Made by a program: the position numbers and the translations under genes. A model generated the notes under the pieces. That model searched no databases, had not been told where the DNA came from, and saw nothing but the letters and a program-made list of their open reading frames with translations. Below, one piece after another: positions 7,440 through 15,821 of a DNA stretch of 58,232 nt; position 1 is the first letter of the stretch, and the number at the start of each line of letters is the position of its first letter. This DNA comes from DASZHJ01 sp035581425 (GTDB lineage Bacteria; Pseudomonadota; Alphaproteobacteria; ATCC43930; CGMCC-115725). The stretch is from contig DATJVP010000155.1 in NCBI GenBank assembly GCA_035581425.1, positions 1 to 58,232 on the forward strand. The letters are read 5' to 3'.

Positions 7440-9529
7440 GCCTCTCCGGCTACAGCCTCGCGACCTCGCCGCTGCTGCCGTGGTGGGCGATCGGCGCTTT
7501 CCTGGCGCTCGCCCTGCTGGCGATCGGCTTCGGCGCCGTCCGACGTGCGCGCGGCACACTCTGGCGGCTGCTTGCAACGGCGATCCTCGCGGTGATCCTG
7601 GCGGACCCCTCGCTCATCCGCGAGGATCGCCAGCCCCAACGCGACGTGGCCGTGGTCGTGGTCGACGACAGCCCCAGCATGCGCATCGGCGAGCGCCGGC
7701 AATTCGCGGCAACGGCGCTCGACCAGGTGACGGCCAGGCTGAAAGCGCTTCCAGACCTCGATCTCCGCATTATCCACGCGGGAGCGCCCGAAGCAGGTGC
7801 CGGCCTCGCGGACAGCGGGACGAGGCTCTACACCGCGCTTCAGCAGGCCTTTGCCGACGTTCCGAAGCAGCGCATTGCGGGCGCCGTCATGATTACGGAT
7901 GGCGAGGTGCACGACGTGCCTCCCGTCGACCGGCTCGATTTCCCGGCGCCGCTCCACGCGCTCCTCACGGGAAAGCCCGGCGAGGCGGACCGGCGGCTCC
8001 TGGTGAAGTCGGCCCCAAGCTTCGGCCTCGTCGGCAAAGAGGTCGCGGTGACGCTGCGGGTCGACGATCTCCCGGATAGCGGCCACGCCCAGGGGCAGGT
8101 GCGCGTCACCATCCGCAAGGACGGCGGACAGCCGCGGATCATCAACGTGCCGCTCGGGCGCGACACTGAGGTCCGCATCCCCATCGATCACGGCGGCCCC
8201 AATGTCGTGGAGATCGAGGCGGAGCGTGGGCCGCAGGAGCTCACGCTCGAGAACAACCGCGCGGCCTTCGTGGTGAACGGCGTGCGCGATCGGCTCAAGG
8301 TCCTGCTGGTGAGCGGCGAGCCGCATCAGGGAGAACGCACTTGGCGCAACATCCTCAAGTCCGATCCCTCCGTCGATCTCATCCATTTCACGATCCTGCG
8401 CCCCCCGGAGAAGCAGGACGGCACGCCGATCCGCGAGCTCTCGCTGATCGCCTTCCCCATCCGCGAGCTCTTCGATGTGAAGCTCGACGAGTTCGACCTC
8501 ATCATCTTCGACGACTATCAGCGCCGAGGCGTGCTGCCGATCTCCTACCTCGACAACATCGTGCGCTTCGTACGCAAAGGCGGCGCCTTCCTCGAGGCCT
8601 CGGGACCGGGCGTGAGCCCCGCATTCAGCCTCTACCGCACCCCGCTCGGCAGCGTTCTGCCGGCGGAGCCCACCGGTCAGGTCTATGAGCAGGGCTTCAA
8701 GCCGCGCGTCAGCGAGCAAGGCCTGCGTCATCCCGTCACCGCCGACCTCCCCGGCGGCACCGGTGTCGACGCCAAGGACCCGCGCTGGGGCCGTTGGTTC
8801 CGCAGCGTCGACGCCACGCCCAAGGAAGGCGTGCCCGTGATGATCAGCGGGAACGACCGGCCGCTCCTGGTGCTGTCCCGCGCCGGCGAAGGCCGGGTGG
8901 CGCAGCTCCTCTCGGACCAGATGTGGCTCTGGACCCGCGGCTTCGAAGGCGGCGGACCGCAGGCCGAGCTGTTGCGGCGCCTCGTCTATTGGCTGATGAA
9001 GGAGCCCGATCTCGAGGAGAACGCCCTGAGCGCGCGCGTCGAGGGGAACCGGCTCTTGATCGCGCGGCAATCGCTCGAGAAGGACGACCGCCCAGTGCAA
9101 GTGACCGGCCCCGATGGCGTCACGCAGGTCGTGCCGCTCATCCCCGAGAGCGGCGGCCGCAGCGTCGCGACGGTGCCGATCGAGGAGAGCGGCCTCTACC
9201 GCGTGACCGATGGCACGCGCACTGCGCTCGCCGCCGCGGGCGCGCTCAATCCGATCGAGATGTCCGACGTGCGCACAACCGACGAGAAGCTCTCCCCGAT
9301 AACCACCGCGACCGGCGGCGGCATTTACTGGGTCGGGCCGGGCTCCATCCCCGACGTGCGCCGCGTCGAGCCCGGCCGAAGCGCCTCCGGGCGGAGCTGG
9401 ATGGGCTTCCGCGCCAATGGCGACTACATCGTGACCGGCGTCCACGAGACGCCGCTGGTGCCGGGCGCGCTGGCGCTGCTCCTGGCGCTCGGCGCCTTCA
9501 TCGCCGCTTGGCGCCGCGAGGGGCGCTAG
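7436..9529 (+). CDS. Membrane protein with vWA-like and glutamine-amidotransferase-like domains
   Basis: A 697-residue protein, last of the MoxR operon. Two membrane segments lie at about residues 14-32 and 38-55. A vWA-like region follows with VVVDDSPSM (DxSxS motif near residue 77) and GAVMITDGEVHD. The central part (about 287-390) is a GATase-like fold: KVLLVSGEPHQGERTWRN, EFDLIIFDDYQRRG and FVRKGGAFLEASGPG. No Cys nucleophile is seen in that fold, so enzymatic activity is doubtful. A final membrane segment (ALALLLALGAFIAAW) sits at the C-terminus. Its stop region overlaps the convergent LysR gene by 32 bases. Function is unknown. Confidence 0.9.
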   Translation: MSLSGYSLATSPLLPWWAIGAFLALALLAIGFGAVRRARGTLWRLLATAILAVILADPSLIREDRQPQRDVAVVVVDDSPSMRIGERRQFAATALDQVTARLKALPDLDLRIIHAGAPEAGAGLADSGTRLYTALQQAFADVPKQRIAGAVMITDGEVHDVPPVDRLDFPAPLHALLTGKPGEADRRLLVKSAPSFGLVGKEVAVTLRVDDLPDSGHAQGQVRVTIRKDGGQPRIINVPLGRDTEVRIPIDHGGPNVVEIEAERGPQELTLENNRAAFVVNGVRDRLKVLLVSGEPHQGERTWRNILKSDPSVDLIHFTILRPPEKQDGTPIRELSLIAFPIRELFDVKLDEFDLIIFDDYQRRGVLPISYLDNIVRFVRKGGAFLEASGPGVSPAFSLYRTPLGSVLPAEPTGQVYEQGFKPRVSEQGLRHPVTADLPGGTGVDAKDPRWGRWFRSVDATPKEGVPVMISGNDRPLLVLSRAGEGRVAQLLSDQMWLWTRGFEGGGPQAELLRRLVYWLMKEPDLEENALSARVEGNRLLIARQSLEKDDRPVQVTGPDGVTQVVPLIPESGGRSVATVPIEESGLYRVTDGTRTALAAAGALNPIEMSDVRTTDEKLSPITTATGGGIYWVGPGSIPDVRRVEPGRSASGRSWMGFRANGDYIVTGVHETPLVPGALALLLALGAFIAAWRREGR

Positions 9530-10409
9530 GCCGCCCGGCGGCTTCCGTGAGCATCCAGCTCCGAAACGCCTGCACCTTCGGAAGCGTCGCCGCGGCACGG
9601 GGATAGACGAGGTAGTACGCGGTTGTTGGCGGCACGCGCTCAGGAAAGAGGCGGACGAGGCGGCGTGCGTCGAGATCGGCCGCGACCATGGCGCCGCGCG
9701 CTAATGCCACCCCCAGCCCCTCGACCGCAGCCTGCAGCATCAAGGTCTCGTCGCTGAAGATCGGCCCGCGCCGCGGCTCGCCGCGAGCGAGGCCCATGGC
9801 GCGGAACCAGGGCGTCCAAGGCTGACGCTCGCTGCGCAGAAGGACGCAGCGCTCGAGCTCGGCCGGACGACGCGGCAACTTGCCCCCATCTAGCAGCGGG
9901 CTTGCGACGGGAAAAACCTCCTCGTCGAAAAGCTTCTCCGCGATCACGCCCGGCCAGCCGCCCGCGCCGATGCGGATCGCGATGTCGACGCCGTCGCGCC
10001 CGAATTCCGCGAGCGCATGGCTCGCGCGGATGTCTATGTCGAATTCGGGATGCGCCGCGTGAAAGCGCGCGAGCCTCGGTATGAGCCAGAGCGAGGCGAA
10101 GGACGGCAGCAGACTGACCATCAACCGCTGCGGATCGCGCGGCCCTGCAACCTCTTCCACGCTCTCCGCGAGCTCCGCGAGGATCCCGCGGACGCGGCTT
10201 GCGAATTGCTGTCCCGCCTCCGTAAGGAGGAGCCGCTTTCCCTCCCGGCGAAAGAGCGGAACCGCGAGCCGCGCCTCCAAAGCCTTCATCTGGTGGCTGA
10301 TCGCGCCGTGCGTGAGATGGAGCTCTTCAGCCGCGCGCGTGAAGCTCAGATGCCGCGCCGCCGCCTCGAAGGCACGCAATGCGGCGAAGGGCGGCAGATG
10401 CTGGGCCAT
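9498..10409 (-). CDS. LysR family transcriptional regulator (GcvA-like subgroup)
   Basis: A 303-residue LysR-type regulator. The winged helix-turn-helix is at residues 7-65, with LSFTRAAEELHLTHGAISHQ at 21-40; the C-terminal periplasmic-binding-protein-like sensor domain follows from about 90 (LMVSLLPSFASLWLIPRL). This pattern is that of the GcvA/AmpR-type subgroup. It is transcribed divergently from the glutathione transferase gene with 110 bases between the starts, the classical layout for a LysR protein controlling its neighbour. The effector is unknown. The 3' end overlaps the convergent membrane-protein gene by 32 bases. Despite the GcvA likeness, the glycine cleavage genes are far away and have their own riboswitch. 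Confidence 0.93.
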   Translation of the reverse strand: MAQHLPPFAALRAFEAAARHLSFTRAAEELHLTHGAISHQMKALEARLAVPLFRREGKRLLLTEAGQQFASRVRGILAELAESVEEVAGPRDPQRLMVSLLPSFASLWLIPRLARFHAAHPEFDIDIRASHALAEFGRDGVDIAIRIGAGGWPGVIAEKLFDEEVFPVASPLLDGGKLPRRPAELERCVLLRSERQPWTPWFRAMGLARGEPRRGPIFSDETLMLQAAVEGLGVALARGAMVAADLDARRLVRLFPERVPPTTAYYLVYPRAAATLPKVQAFRSWMLTEAAGRPSAPRGAKRR

Positions 10410-10425
10410 GCACTACTGTTAGAAT

Positions 10426-10501
10426 ATCTCACACATGGCGTCAAAAGACTTCGTTTTGTAATGCGGTTTCTTCACCCTATGTTAAGGTCCGACTGTGAGA
10501 T
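10426..10501. promoter_or_regulatory. Candidate LysR operator: separated inverted repeat
   Basis: ATCTCACA at 10426-10433 is repeated in inverse orientation as TGTGAGAT at 10494-10501. The arms flank the predicted promoter of the glutathione transferase gene, one near the regulator start and one near the predicted transcription start. LysR tetramers commonly bind two such sites and bend the DNA between them. This is seen in sequence; binding itself is inference. Confidence 0.4.
10456..10483 (+). promoter_or_regulatory. Predicted sigma70-type promoter of the glutathione transferase gene
   Basis: TTGTAA (10456-10461) and TATGTT (10478-10483) are 16 bases apart in an unusually AT-rich stretch between the divergent LysR and transferase genes. 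The predicted transcription start near 10490 falls at the downstream arm of the inverted repeat, as expected for LysR control. Confidence 0.4.
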
Positions 10502-10519
10502 GTCTTCACGAGGCAATCG

Positions 10520-11161
10520 ATGCTCCGGCTTTACAATTTTCAGGGCTCCGGCAACTCATACAAGCTCCGGCTGCTGCTGACGCAGCTTGGGCAGCCGTTC
10601 GAGCGCATCGACATCGACCTTCTCGGGGGCGAGACGCAAACGCCGCGCTTCCGCGCCCGCAATCCCCTGGGGCAGACGCCGTTCGTCGAGTTCGATGACG
10701 GGCGCATACTCGCGGAATCCAACACGATCCTCTGGCATTTCGGGGAGGGTACGCCCTTTCTGGCGGCGGATGCCTGGACGAGGGCCCTCGCGATGCAATG
10801 GATGAGCTTCGAGCAGTACCGCCTCGAGCCCAACATCGGCACGCCCCGCTTCTGGATCAAATACGTGAAATCCGCGGAGGCGCGCCGGGAGCAGATCGCG
10901 GAGAAGCAGAAGGCGGGAAATGCCGCGCTTGCGATTCTCGACGCGCATCTCGCGCGCGAGCCGTTCGTCGCGGGCGGGCGTTATGGCGTCGCGGACATCT
11001 CGCTATACGCCTACAGTCACATCGCCGAGGAGGGCGGCTACGACCTCGCCCCTTACCGCGCGCTCCGCGCCTGGTTCGAGCGCGTGCGCGCGGAGCTGCG
11101 GCACGTCTCCTTCGAGGCCGAGCTCGGTCGTGTCATCCCCTGGCCGGAGGCGCGTCGATGA
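10520..11161 (+). CDS. Glutathione S-transferase family protein
   Basis: A 213-residue cytosolic transferase that would conjugate glutathione to electrophiles or act as a thiol-dependent peroxidase or isomerase. The N-terminal thioredoxin-like half shows a candidate catalytic serine region NFQGSGNSYK (residues 6-15), the NPLGQTPFVEF segment at 48-58, and the glutathione gamma-glutamyl binding ESNTILWHFG at 66-75. The helical C-terminal half has the capping motif YGVADISLYAY near 155. The stop codon overlaps the next start (ATGA). It is probably controlled by the divergent LysR protein. The substrate cannot be told. Confidence 0.93.
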   Translation: MLRLYNFQGSGNSYKLRLLLTQLGQPFERIDIDLLGGETQTPRFRARNPLGQTPFVEFDDGRILAESNTILWHFGEGTPFLAADAWTRALAMQWMSFEQYRLEPNIGTPRFWIKYVKSAEARREQIAEKQKAGNAALAILDAHLAREPFVAGGRYGVADISLYAYSHIAEEGGYDLAPYRALRAWFERVRAELRHVSFEAELGRVIPWPEARR

Positions 11162-11754
11162 CCCGTGCGTTCACGCGCCTCGCCTTCACGGATTCGGTCA
11201 AGGAGGCTCAGCTTCGAAACGGCGCGCGCCGCAACGGCGAGCGGCTCGAGACCCATCCCGCCGCCAACGACATGCTCACGCCGGACCTCATCCGTTTCAT
11301 CGGCGAGCGCGACAGCTTCTTCCTCGCGACCGCAAGCCGCGAGGGCTGGCCCTATGTCCAACATCGCGGCGGCCCGCCGGGATTTCTGCAGGTGCTCGAC
11401 GAGCGCACGCTCGCCTTCGCGGATTTCTCGGGGAACAAGCACTATCTGAGCATCGGCAACCTCACCGAGAACGACCGCGTCCATCTCTTCCTCATGGATT
11501 GGGCGAACCAGCGCCGCCTCAAGATTTGGGGCCGGGCGACGGTGGTCGAGGACCCGACCTTCATCGCGGCGACGATGCCCGAGAACTACGAGGCGAAGCC
11601 CGAGCGGGCGATCCGCATCCGCGTCGAGGCCTGGGACCTCAACTGCAACCAGCACATCCCGCGCCGATTCAGCGAGCGCGAGTTGGCACCGCTGGTGGCG
11701 CACTATCGAGCGCGGATCGCGGAATTGGAGGCGAAGCTGAAGGCGGCGAGCTAA
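11158..11754 (+). CDS. Pyridoxamine 5'-phosphate oxidase-like flavin split-barrel protein
   Basis: A 198-residue protein of the FMN-binding split-barrel group related to pyridoxamine phosphate oxidase. Recognisable parts are SFFLATASREGWPYVQHRGG near residues 53-72, DFSGNKHYLSIGNL near 93, and the dimer region RLKIWGRATVVED near 120. Members of this group bind FMN, F420 or haem and range from oxidases to proteins of unknown role. It is translationally coupled to the glutathione transferase gene by a four-base overlap, suggesting a joint role in detoxification. Vitamin B6 synthesis itself is unlikely because the long C-terminal substrate segment of true PdxH is not seen. Confidence 0.88.
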   Translation: MTRAFTRLAFTDSVKEAQLRNGARRNGERLETHPAANDMLTPDLIRFIGERDSFFLATASREGWPYVQHRGGPPGFLQVLDERTLAFADFSGNKHYLSIGNLTENDRVHLFLMDWANQRRLKIWGRATVVEDPTFIAATMPENYEAKPERAIRIRVEAWDLNCNQHIPRRFSERELAPLVAHYRARIAELEAKLKAAS

Positions 11755-11760
11755 TTGGGC

Positions 11761-13035
11761 TCAGAGCATCCGATGGCGGTAGCGCCGCTGCCGTGCAACG
11801 AGGAAGCCCACGATCGCCAGGTTCAGCAGGTTGGCGGCGAGACCTGCGGCGAAAGCGGGCGCGTAGAACCCCACGCGATCGTAGATGGCGCCCGCGAGCC
11901 AACCGCCGGCGGCCATACCGGAGCCGCTGAAGACGAAGAAGGCGGGAATCCGCTTTCCCGCTTCGGCAGCCGGGAAAAGGTCGCGGATCGCCAGAACATA
12001 GGCAGGGATGAGGCCGCTGAAGCCAAACCCGAAGCCGGCGGAGACCACGAAAAGGCCGACTTCGTCTTGCGTCACGAGAAAAGCCGCCATGGCTGCCGCC
12101 TGGCAGGCGGAAGCGGCCAATATCGTTCTGAGCCCGCCGATGCGATCGGATATCAGGCCCCAGACCTGGCGGCTGACGAAGGCGCAGCCGAGCAAGAGGG
12201 AGAGCATGAGGGCACTGCGCACCGGGGAGATCCCGAGATCGCCGCAGAGCGCCACGAGATGACCCTGCGGCATTGCCATCGGCACGCAGCACATAAATCC
12301 CGCCGCAGCCAGCAGCCCCAGCACGAGATTGGCATTGAGGCCGAGCACCGGCTTCCCCGCGACGGGGCCCCGGGCAACGGCACCGAGCGGCGTCGCATCC
12401 GGCGGGGCGCGCAGCACCAGCGCCGCGAGCGGGACGACGATCGCAACCTCGAGGACGGCGAAAAGGATCATGGTTTGCCGCCAGCCGAGCTCCGCGATTC
12501 CGCGCTCGAATATCGCGGGCCAGACCACGCCCGCGATGTACTGGCCACTCGAGATCAAGGCCAAGGCTGTCCCGCGGCGGCGGTCGAACCAACGGCTCAC
12601 ATAGACGTAGAGCGGCGCGTTGATCCCCGCGTTGCCGATGAGGCCGATCAACAGGCCGTGGCCGAGATAAAGTGCGAAGGCGCCGCCCAGCGTCGAGACG
12701 ACGAGGCCCACCCCGATCATCGAGGCGCCGAACACGACCGTCCAGCGCGCGCCAATGCGGTCGGCGACCCGGCCCATCGCGAAGCCCCCTAGCGCAGTCC
12801 CAAGCCAGGCGAGCGAGTAGGCGAGGGCGGGAACGGAGCGCTCACCCCCAAGCGCGCTCGCGATGGGCTGCAATCCCACGACGGCGATGAGCGGCGCGCC
12901 GAAGGACAGCGACATGATCGCGAGCACGCTCACCGCGACGATCCAGGAGGTCCTGCTCTCGACGCTCCTCGGCCGCGCGTCGGTCCCCGCAACGGCTCCG
13001 ATCTCAGCCTCGCGTCCGGAAGCCGCTAGGGACAT
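11761..13035 (-). CDS. MFS transporter, OxlT/monocarboxylate-like
   Basis: A 424-residue major facilitator with about twelve membrane segments after a 30-residue cytoplasmic head. The loop between segments 2 and 3 carries the MFS signature as GRVADRIGARWTVVFG near residues 93-108. The arrangement, including SRWFDRRRGTALALISSGQY after segment 4, is typical of the oxalate/formate and monocarboxylate branch that moves small organic acids. It is convergent with the flavoprotein gene and divergent from psd. The substrate cannot be assigned from sequence. Confidence 0.9.
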   Translation of the reverse strand: MSLAASGREAEIGAVAGTDARPRSVESRTSWIVAVSVLAIMSLSFGAPLIAVVGLQPIASALGGERSVPALAYSLAWLGTALGGFAMGRVADRIGARWTVVFGASMIGVGLVVSTLGGAFALYLGHGLLIGLIGNAGINAPLYVYVSRWFDRRRGTALALISSGQYIAGVVWPAIFERGIAELGWRQTMILFAVLEVAIVVPLAALVLRAPPDATPLGAVARGPVAGKPVLGLNANLVLGLLAAAGFMCCVPMAMPQGHLVALCGDLGISPVRSALMLSLLLGCAFVSRQVWGLISDRIGGLRTILAASACQAAAMAAFLVTQDEVGLFVVSAGFGFGFSGLIPAYVLAIRDLFPAAEAGKRIPAFFVFSGSGMAAGGWLAGAIYDRVGFYAPAFAAGLAANLLNLAIVGFLVARQRRYRHRML

Positions 13036-13181
13036 CTGTGCCTCGAGCGAATAGGCCGGCGGCGGCCCACTGGGGCGCCGAAGTCAAGGAACCGCAAGCG
13101 CCCTCTTTTCGCAAGGGTCGGTCCTCCCCAGGCAACGCATGACAGCCTTGCCAGTGGGCGAATTTCGCGATTTCCGCTAAG

Positions 13182-13925
13182 GTGCGCCGCCGCGCTCCTG
13201 GGGTCGTGCACTCGCTGGGACATTCGCCACTGGACATGCTGAGATCCGTGCTTGCCCCCGTCCATCCCGCCGGGTGGCCTTTCATCGCCGCAGCGCTCTT
13301 CCTCGCCTTCATCCTCTTTCTGGTGGGATGGACGCCGCTGGGATGGCTTGCCCTGGTGCTGGCGCTCTGGATCGCTTATTTCTTCCGCGATCCCTGGCGG
13401 GTGACGCCGAGCCGCCCCGGCTTGGTCGTGAGCCCGGCCGATGGGATCGTGGTGACCGCGGACCGCGCGCCGCCGCCCAAAGAGCTCGGAATGGGCGACG
13501 CGCCGATGACGCGGATCGCGATTTTCCTTAACGTCCTCGACGTGCACATGAACCGCATTCCCCTCGCCGGCCGCATCGCGAAGCTTGCCTACAGCAAAGG
13601 CCGCTTCCTCAACGCGAGCCTCGACAAGGCGAGCGAGGAGAACGAGCGCATGGCGATCCGCATCGCCTCGGTCGAGGGCGCCGAGGTGGCGGTGGTGCAG
13701 ATCGCGGGTCTCGTCGCGCGGCGGATCGTCTGTGAGCTCGCCGAGGGCCAGGAGGTCGCGACCGGCGAGCGCTTCGGCCTCATACGCTTTGGAAGCCGCA
13801 CCGAGGTCTATCTGCCGCCGGAATGGGCGGTGCTCGCGATCAAGGGCCAGCGCGTCATCGGCGGCGAGACCGTCCTCGCCGATGCTGTCGCGCGCGAGGC
13901 GCCCCGGCAGGGGAGAGCGCACTGA
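13182..13925 (+). CDS. psd: Phosphatidylserine decarboxylase proenzyme
   Basis: Converts phosphatidylserine to phosphatidylethanolamine at the inner membrane, using a pyruvoyl group made by self-cleavage. The cleavage site is the Gly-Ser of RFGSRTEVYLP (Gly204-Ser205 from the first GTG). Asp87 in SPADGIVV and His122 in VLDVHMNR are the family's other catalytic residues. Two hydrophobic segments at about 33-50 and 53-68 anchor the short bacterial form. The start is uncertain: this GTG, a GTG eight codons on, or the ATG at base 13236 (MLRSVLAPVHPAGWPF), which best fits the family. The stop codon overlaps the pssA start by one base. Confidence 0.93.
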   Translation: MRRRAPGVVHSLGHSPLDMLRSVLAPVHPAGWPFIAAALFLAFILFLVGWTPLGWLALVLALWIAYFFRDPWRVTPSRPGLVVSPADGIVVTADRAPPPKELGMGDAPMTRIAIFLNVLDVHMNRIPLAGRIAKLAYSKGRFLNASLDKASEENERMAIRIASVEGAEVAVVQIAGLVARRIVCELAEGQEVATGERFGLIRFGSRTEVYLPPEWAVLAIKGQRVIGGETVLADAVAREAPRQGRAH

Positions 13926-14764
13926 TGCTGCGTCGGCCGCGCATGCGCGTCAGGGTCCGCGTCCGACCGCTGACCTTCTCGCTCAACCGGATGATCCCGA
14001 ACATCCTCACCATGCTCGCGCTCTGTGCGGGGATGACGGCGATCCGCTTCGCGGTCGCCGACAAATTCGAGTCGGCAGTGGCGGCGGTGATCATCGCGGC
14101 GATCCTTGACGGGCTCGACGGCCGCATCGCGCGCCTCCTCAAGGGCACCTCGACCTTTGGCGCCCAGCTCGACTCGCTCTCGGATTTCGTGAGCTTCGGC
14201 GTCGCGCCCGCGGTGATGCTCTATCTCTGGACGATGTCGCGCCATCCCGGTTTCGGCTGGGCTGTGGTGCTGATCTTCGCCGTCTGCTGCGCATTGCGCC
14301 TCGCGCGCTTCAACACCCAGATCGGCGCGGAGCTTCCGCCCTACGCCTACAATTTCTTCACGGGCGTGCCGGCGCCGGCGGCGGCAGGGCTGGTGCTGAT
14401 GCCGATGATCGCGAATTTCGAGTTCGGCCTCGACGAGGTCTTCCGCTCGCCCATCCTGAACGCCGCCACCATCATCGCGATCTCCGCGCTGATGGTGAGC
14501 CGCGTGCCGACCTTCGCGATGAAGCGTTTCCGCGTGCGGCACGAGTGGGTACCGCCGACGCTGCTCCTCGTGGGCGCACTCGCGGCCTTCCTCACCACCG
14601 AGCCCTGGGCGACCATGCTCGTGATCGGCGCGACCTATCTCGGCTCGATCCCCTTCAGCGTCTACTCCTACCGGCGGTTGCGGCGAACGGCCGAGGCAAT
14701 GCGCGCGGCGACGCTCCGCCTCGCGAGCGAGGCCGCAGCGGACGCAGTCCACCCCGGCGGCTGA
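13925..14764 (+). CDS. pssA: CDP-diacylglycerol--serine O-phosphatidyltransferase
   Basis: Makes phosphatidylserine from CDP-diacylglycerol and serine, supplying Psd. The 279-residue protein has the CDP-alcohol phosphotransferase motif with Asp65, Gly66, Ala69, Arg70, Gly79, Asp83 and Asp87 (DGRIAR...GAQLDSLSD). It has several membrane helices and an Arg-rich N-terminal head (RMRVRVRVR) that may hold it to acidic membranes. I placed the start at the ATG overlapping the psd stop; upstream codons in frame lie wholly inside psd. Together with psd this is a complete two-step phosphatidylethanolamine route. Confidence 0.94.
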   Translation: MLRRPRMRVRVRVRPLTFSLNRMIPNILTMLALCAGMTAIRFAVADKFESAVAAVIIAAILDGLDGRIARLLKGTSTFGAQLDSLSDFVSFGVAPAVMLYLWTMSRHPGFGWAVVLIFAVCCALRLARFNTQIGAELPPYAYNFFTGVPAPAAAGLVLMPMIANFEFGLDEVFRSPILNAATIIAISALMVSRVPTFAMKRFRVRHEWVPPTLLLVGALAAFLTTEPWATMLVIGATYLGSIPFSVYSYRRLRRTAEAMRAATLRLASEAAADAVHPGG

Positions 14765-14820
14765 CGCGCCGTCATCGAAGCGTAGCGATCCCGGGCCTAA
14801 TCGCTGATGCGAGCCCTTCG

Positions 14821-14828
14821 GGAAAGGA
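14821..14828 (+). promoter_or_regulatory. Ribosome binding site deciding the iron-binding protein start
   Basis: GGAAAGGA lies eight bases before the ATG at 14837. An in-frame ATG at 14807 would place this site inside the coding region and spoil the signal peptide, so the downstream ATG is preferred. Confidence 0.7.
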
Positions 14829-14836
14829 CCCTCGCC

Positions 14837-15814
14837 ATGAGGAATGGGATCGCCGGCGTGCTCGTGCTCGGGCTCGTGCTGTGGGGCGCCGCCGCGCATG
14901 CGCAATCCGGAACGCTGACGCTCTACACCTCGCAGCCCGACCGCATCGCCACTCAGACCGTCGCCGCATTCAGAGAGCGCTATCCCGCCATCCGCGTCGA
15001 CGTCTACCGCTCCGGCACTACGGAGGTCATGAACAAGCTCGCGGCGGAGTTCCTCGCCGGCGACCCGAAGCCTGACGTGCTCTTCATCGCCGATGCCGTC
15101 ACCATGGAAGGGCTGAAGGCGGAGGGGCGGCTCCTTCCTTTCCCCGAGGCCGATCTCTCGGCTTTCCCCGCCGCGGCCTACGACAAGGACAAGACCTATT
15201 TCGGCTCGAAGTTGATCACCACGGGGATCGTCTACAACACCGCCGCCAAGCGGCCGGCATCCTGGCTCGATCTTCTGGCGGCAGACGCCAGGGGCCAGGT
15301 GGTGCTGCCGAGCCCGCTCTATTCTGGCGCCGCTGTCATCCACATGGCCGCGATCGATTCAGACCCCGCACTCGGGAGCGACTACTACGCGAAACTCGCG
15401 GCAAATGGCGCGATCGCAGTCCAGGGAAACGGCGGCGTCGTGACGCAGGTGGCCGGCGGCCAGAAGATGTACGGCATGCTCGTCGATTTCATGGCCCTCA
15501 ACGCGAGAGCGAAGGGCTCGCCGGTCGACTTCGTCTTTCCGCGCGAGGGCGTGAGCGCCGTCACCGAGCCCGTCGCGATCCTCAAGACGGCGCCGAACCC
15601 CGCGGCGGCAAAAGCCTTCGTCGCCTTCATCCTCTCGAAGGCGGGACAGGAGCTCGCGGTGCGCCAGGGCTTCCTGCCGGCCCGCCTCGACGTGGAGCCG
15701 CCCTCGGGCTTCCCCAAACCCGCGGATCTCCACATCCTGCCGCTCGACATGGGGCGGACGGTCCAGGAGACGAGCGAGCTCAAGGCGCAATTCAGCAAGC
15801 TCTTCGGAGGCTGA
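14837..15814 (+). CDS. Ferric-iron ABC transporter substrate-binding protein
   Basis: A periplasmic binding protein of the FbpA/AfuA type, 325 residues. A signal peptide runs to AHA at about residue 22, then the mature protein begins with the family opening TLTLYTSQPDR. Further family marks are DVLFIADAVTMEGLKAEGRL, SGAAVIHMAA and KAFVAFILSKAGQELA. It should deliver Fe(III), or a chelate, to the permease encoded seven bases downstream. Close relatives also carry phosphonates or polyols, so iron is the likeliest but not the only choice. No ATP-binding subunit is encoded next to it. Confidence 0.88.
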   Translation: MRNGIAGVLVLGLVLWGAAAHAQSGTLTLYTSQPDRIATQTVAAFRERYPAIRVDVYRSGTTEVMNKLAAEFLAGDPKPDVLFIADAVTMEGLKAEGRLLPFPEADLSAFPAAAYDKDKTYFGSKLITTGIVYNTAAKRPASWLDLLAADARGQVVLPSPLYSGAAVIHMAAIDSDPALGSDYYAKLAANGAIAVQGNGGVVTQVAGGQKMYGMLVDFMALNARAKGSPVDFVFPREGVSAVTEPVAILKTAPNPAAAKAFVAFILSKAGQELAVRQGFLPARLDVEPPSGFPKPADLHILPLDMGRTVQETSELKAQFSKLFGG

Positions 15815-15821
15815 CGGACCC

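Noticed and set aside
7397..9598. A 733-codon open frame on the minus strand opposite the GATase-like membrane protein gene
   Set aside because: Its translation is rich in Arg, His, Ala and Asp with no domain; it is the antisense shadow of a GC-rich gene whose plus-strand product has clear domains.
13808..15343. A 511-codon minus-strand open frame opposite pssA and the iron-binding protein
   Set aside because: It spans two well-supported genes and the gap between them and has low-complexity His/Arg/Asp composition.
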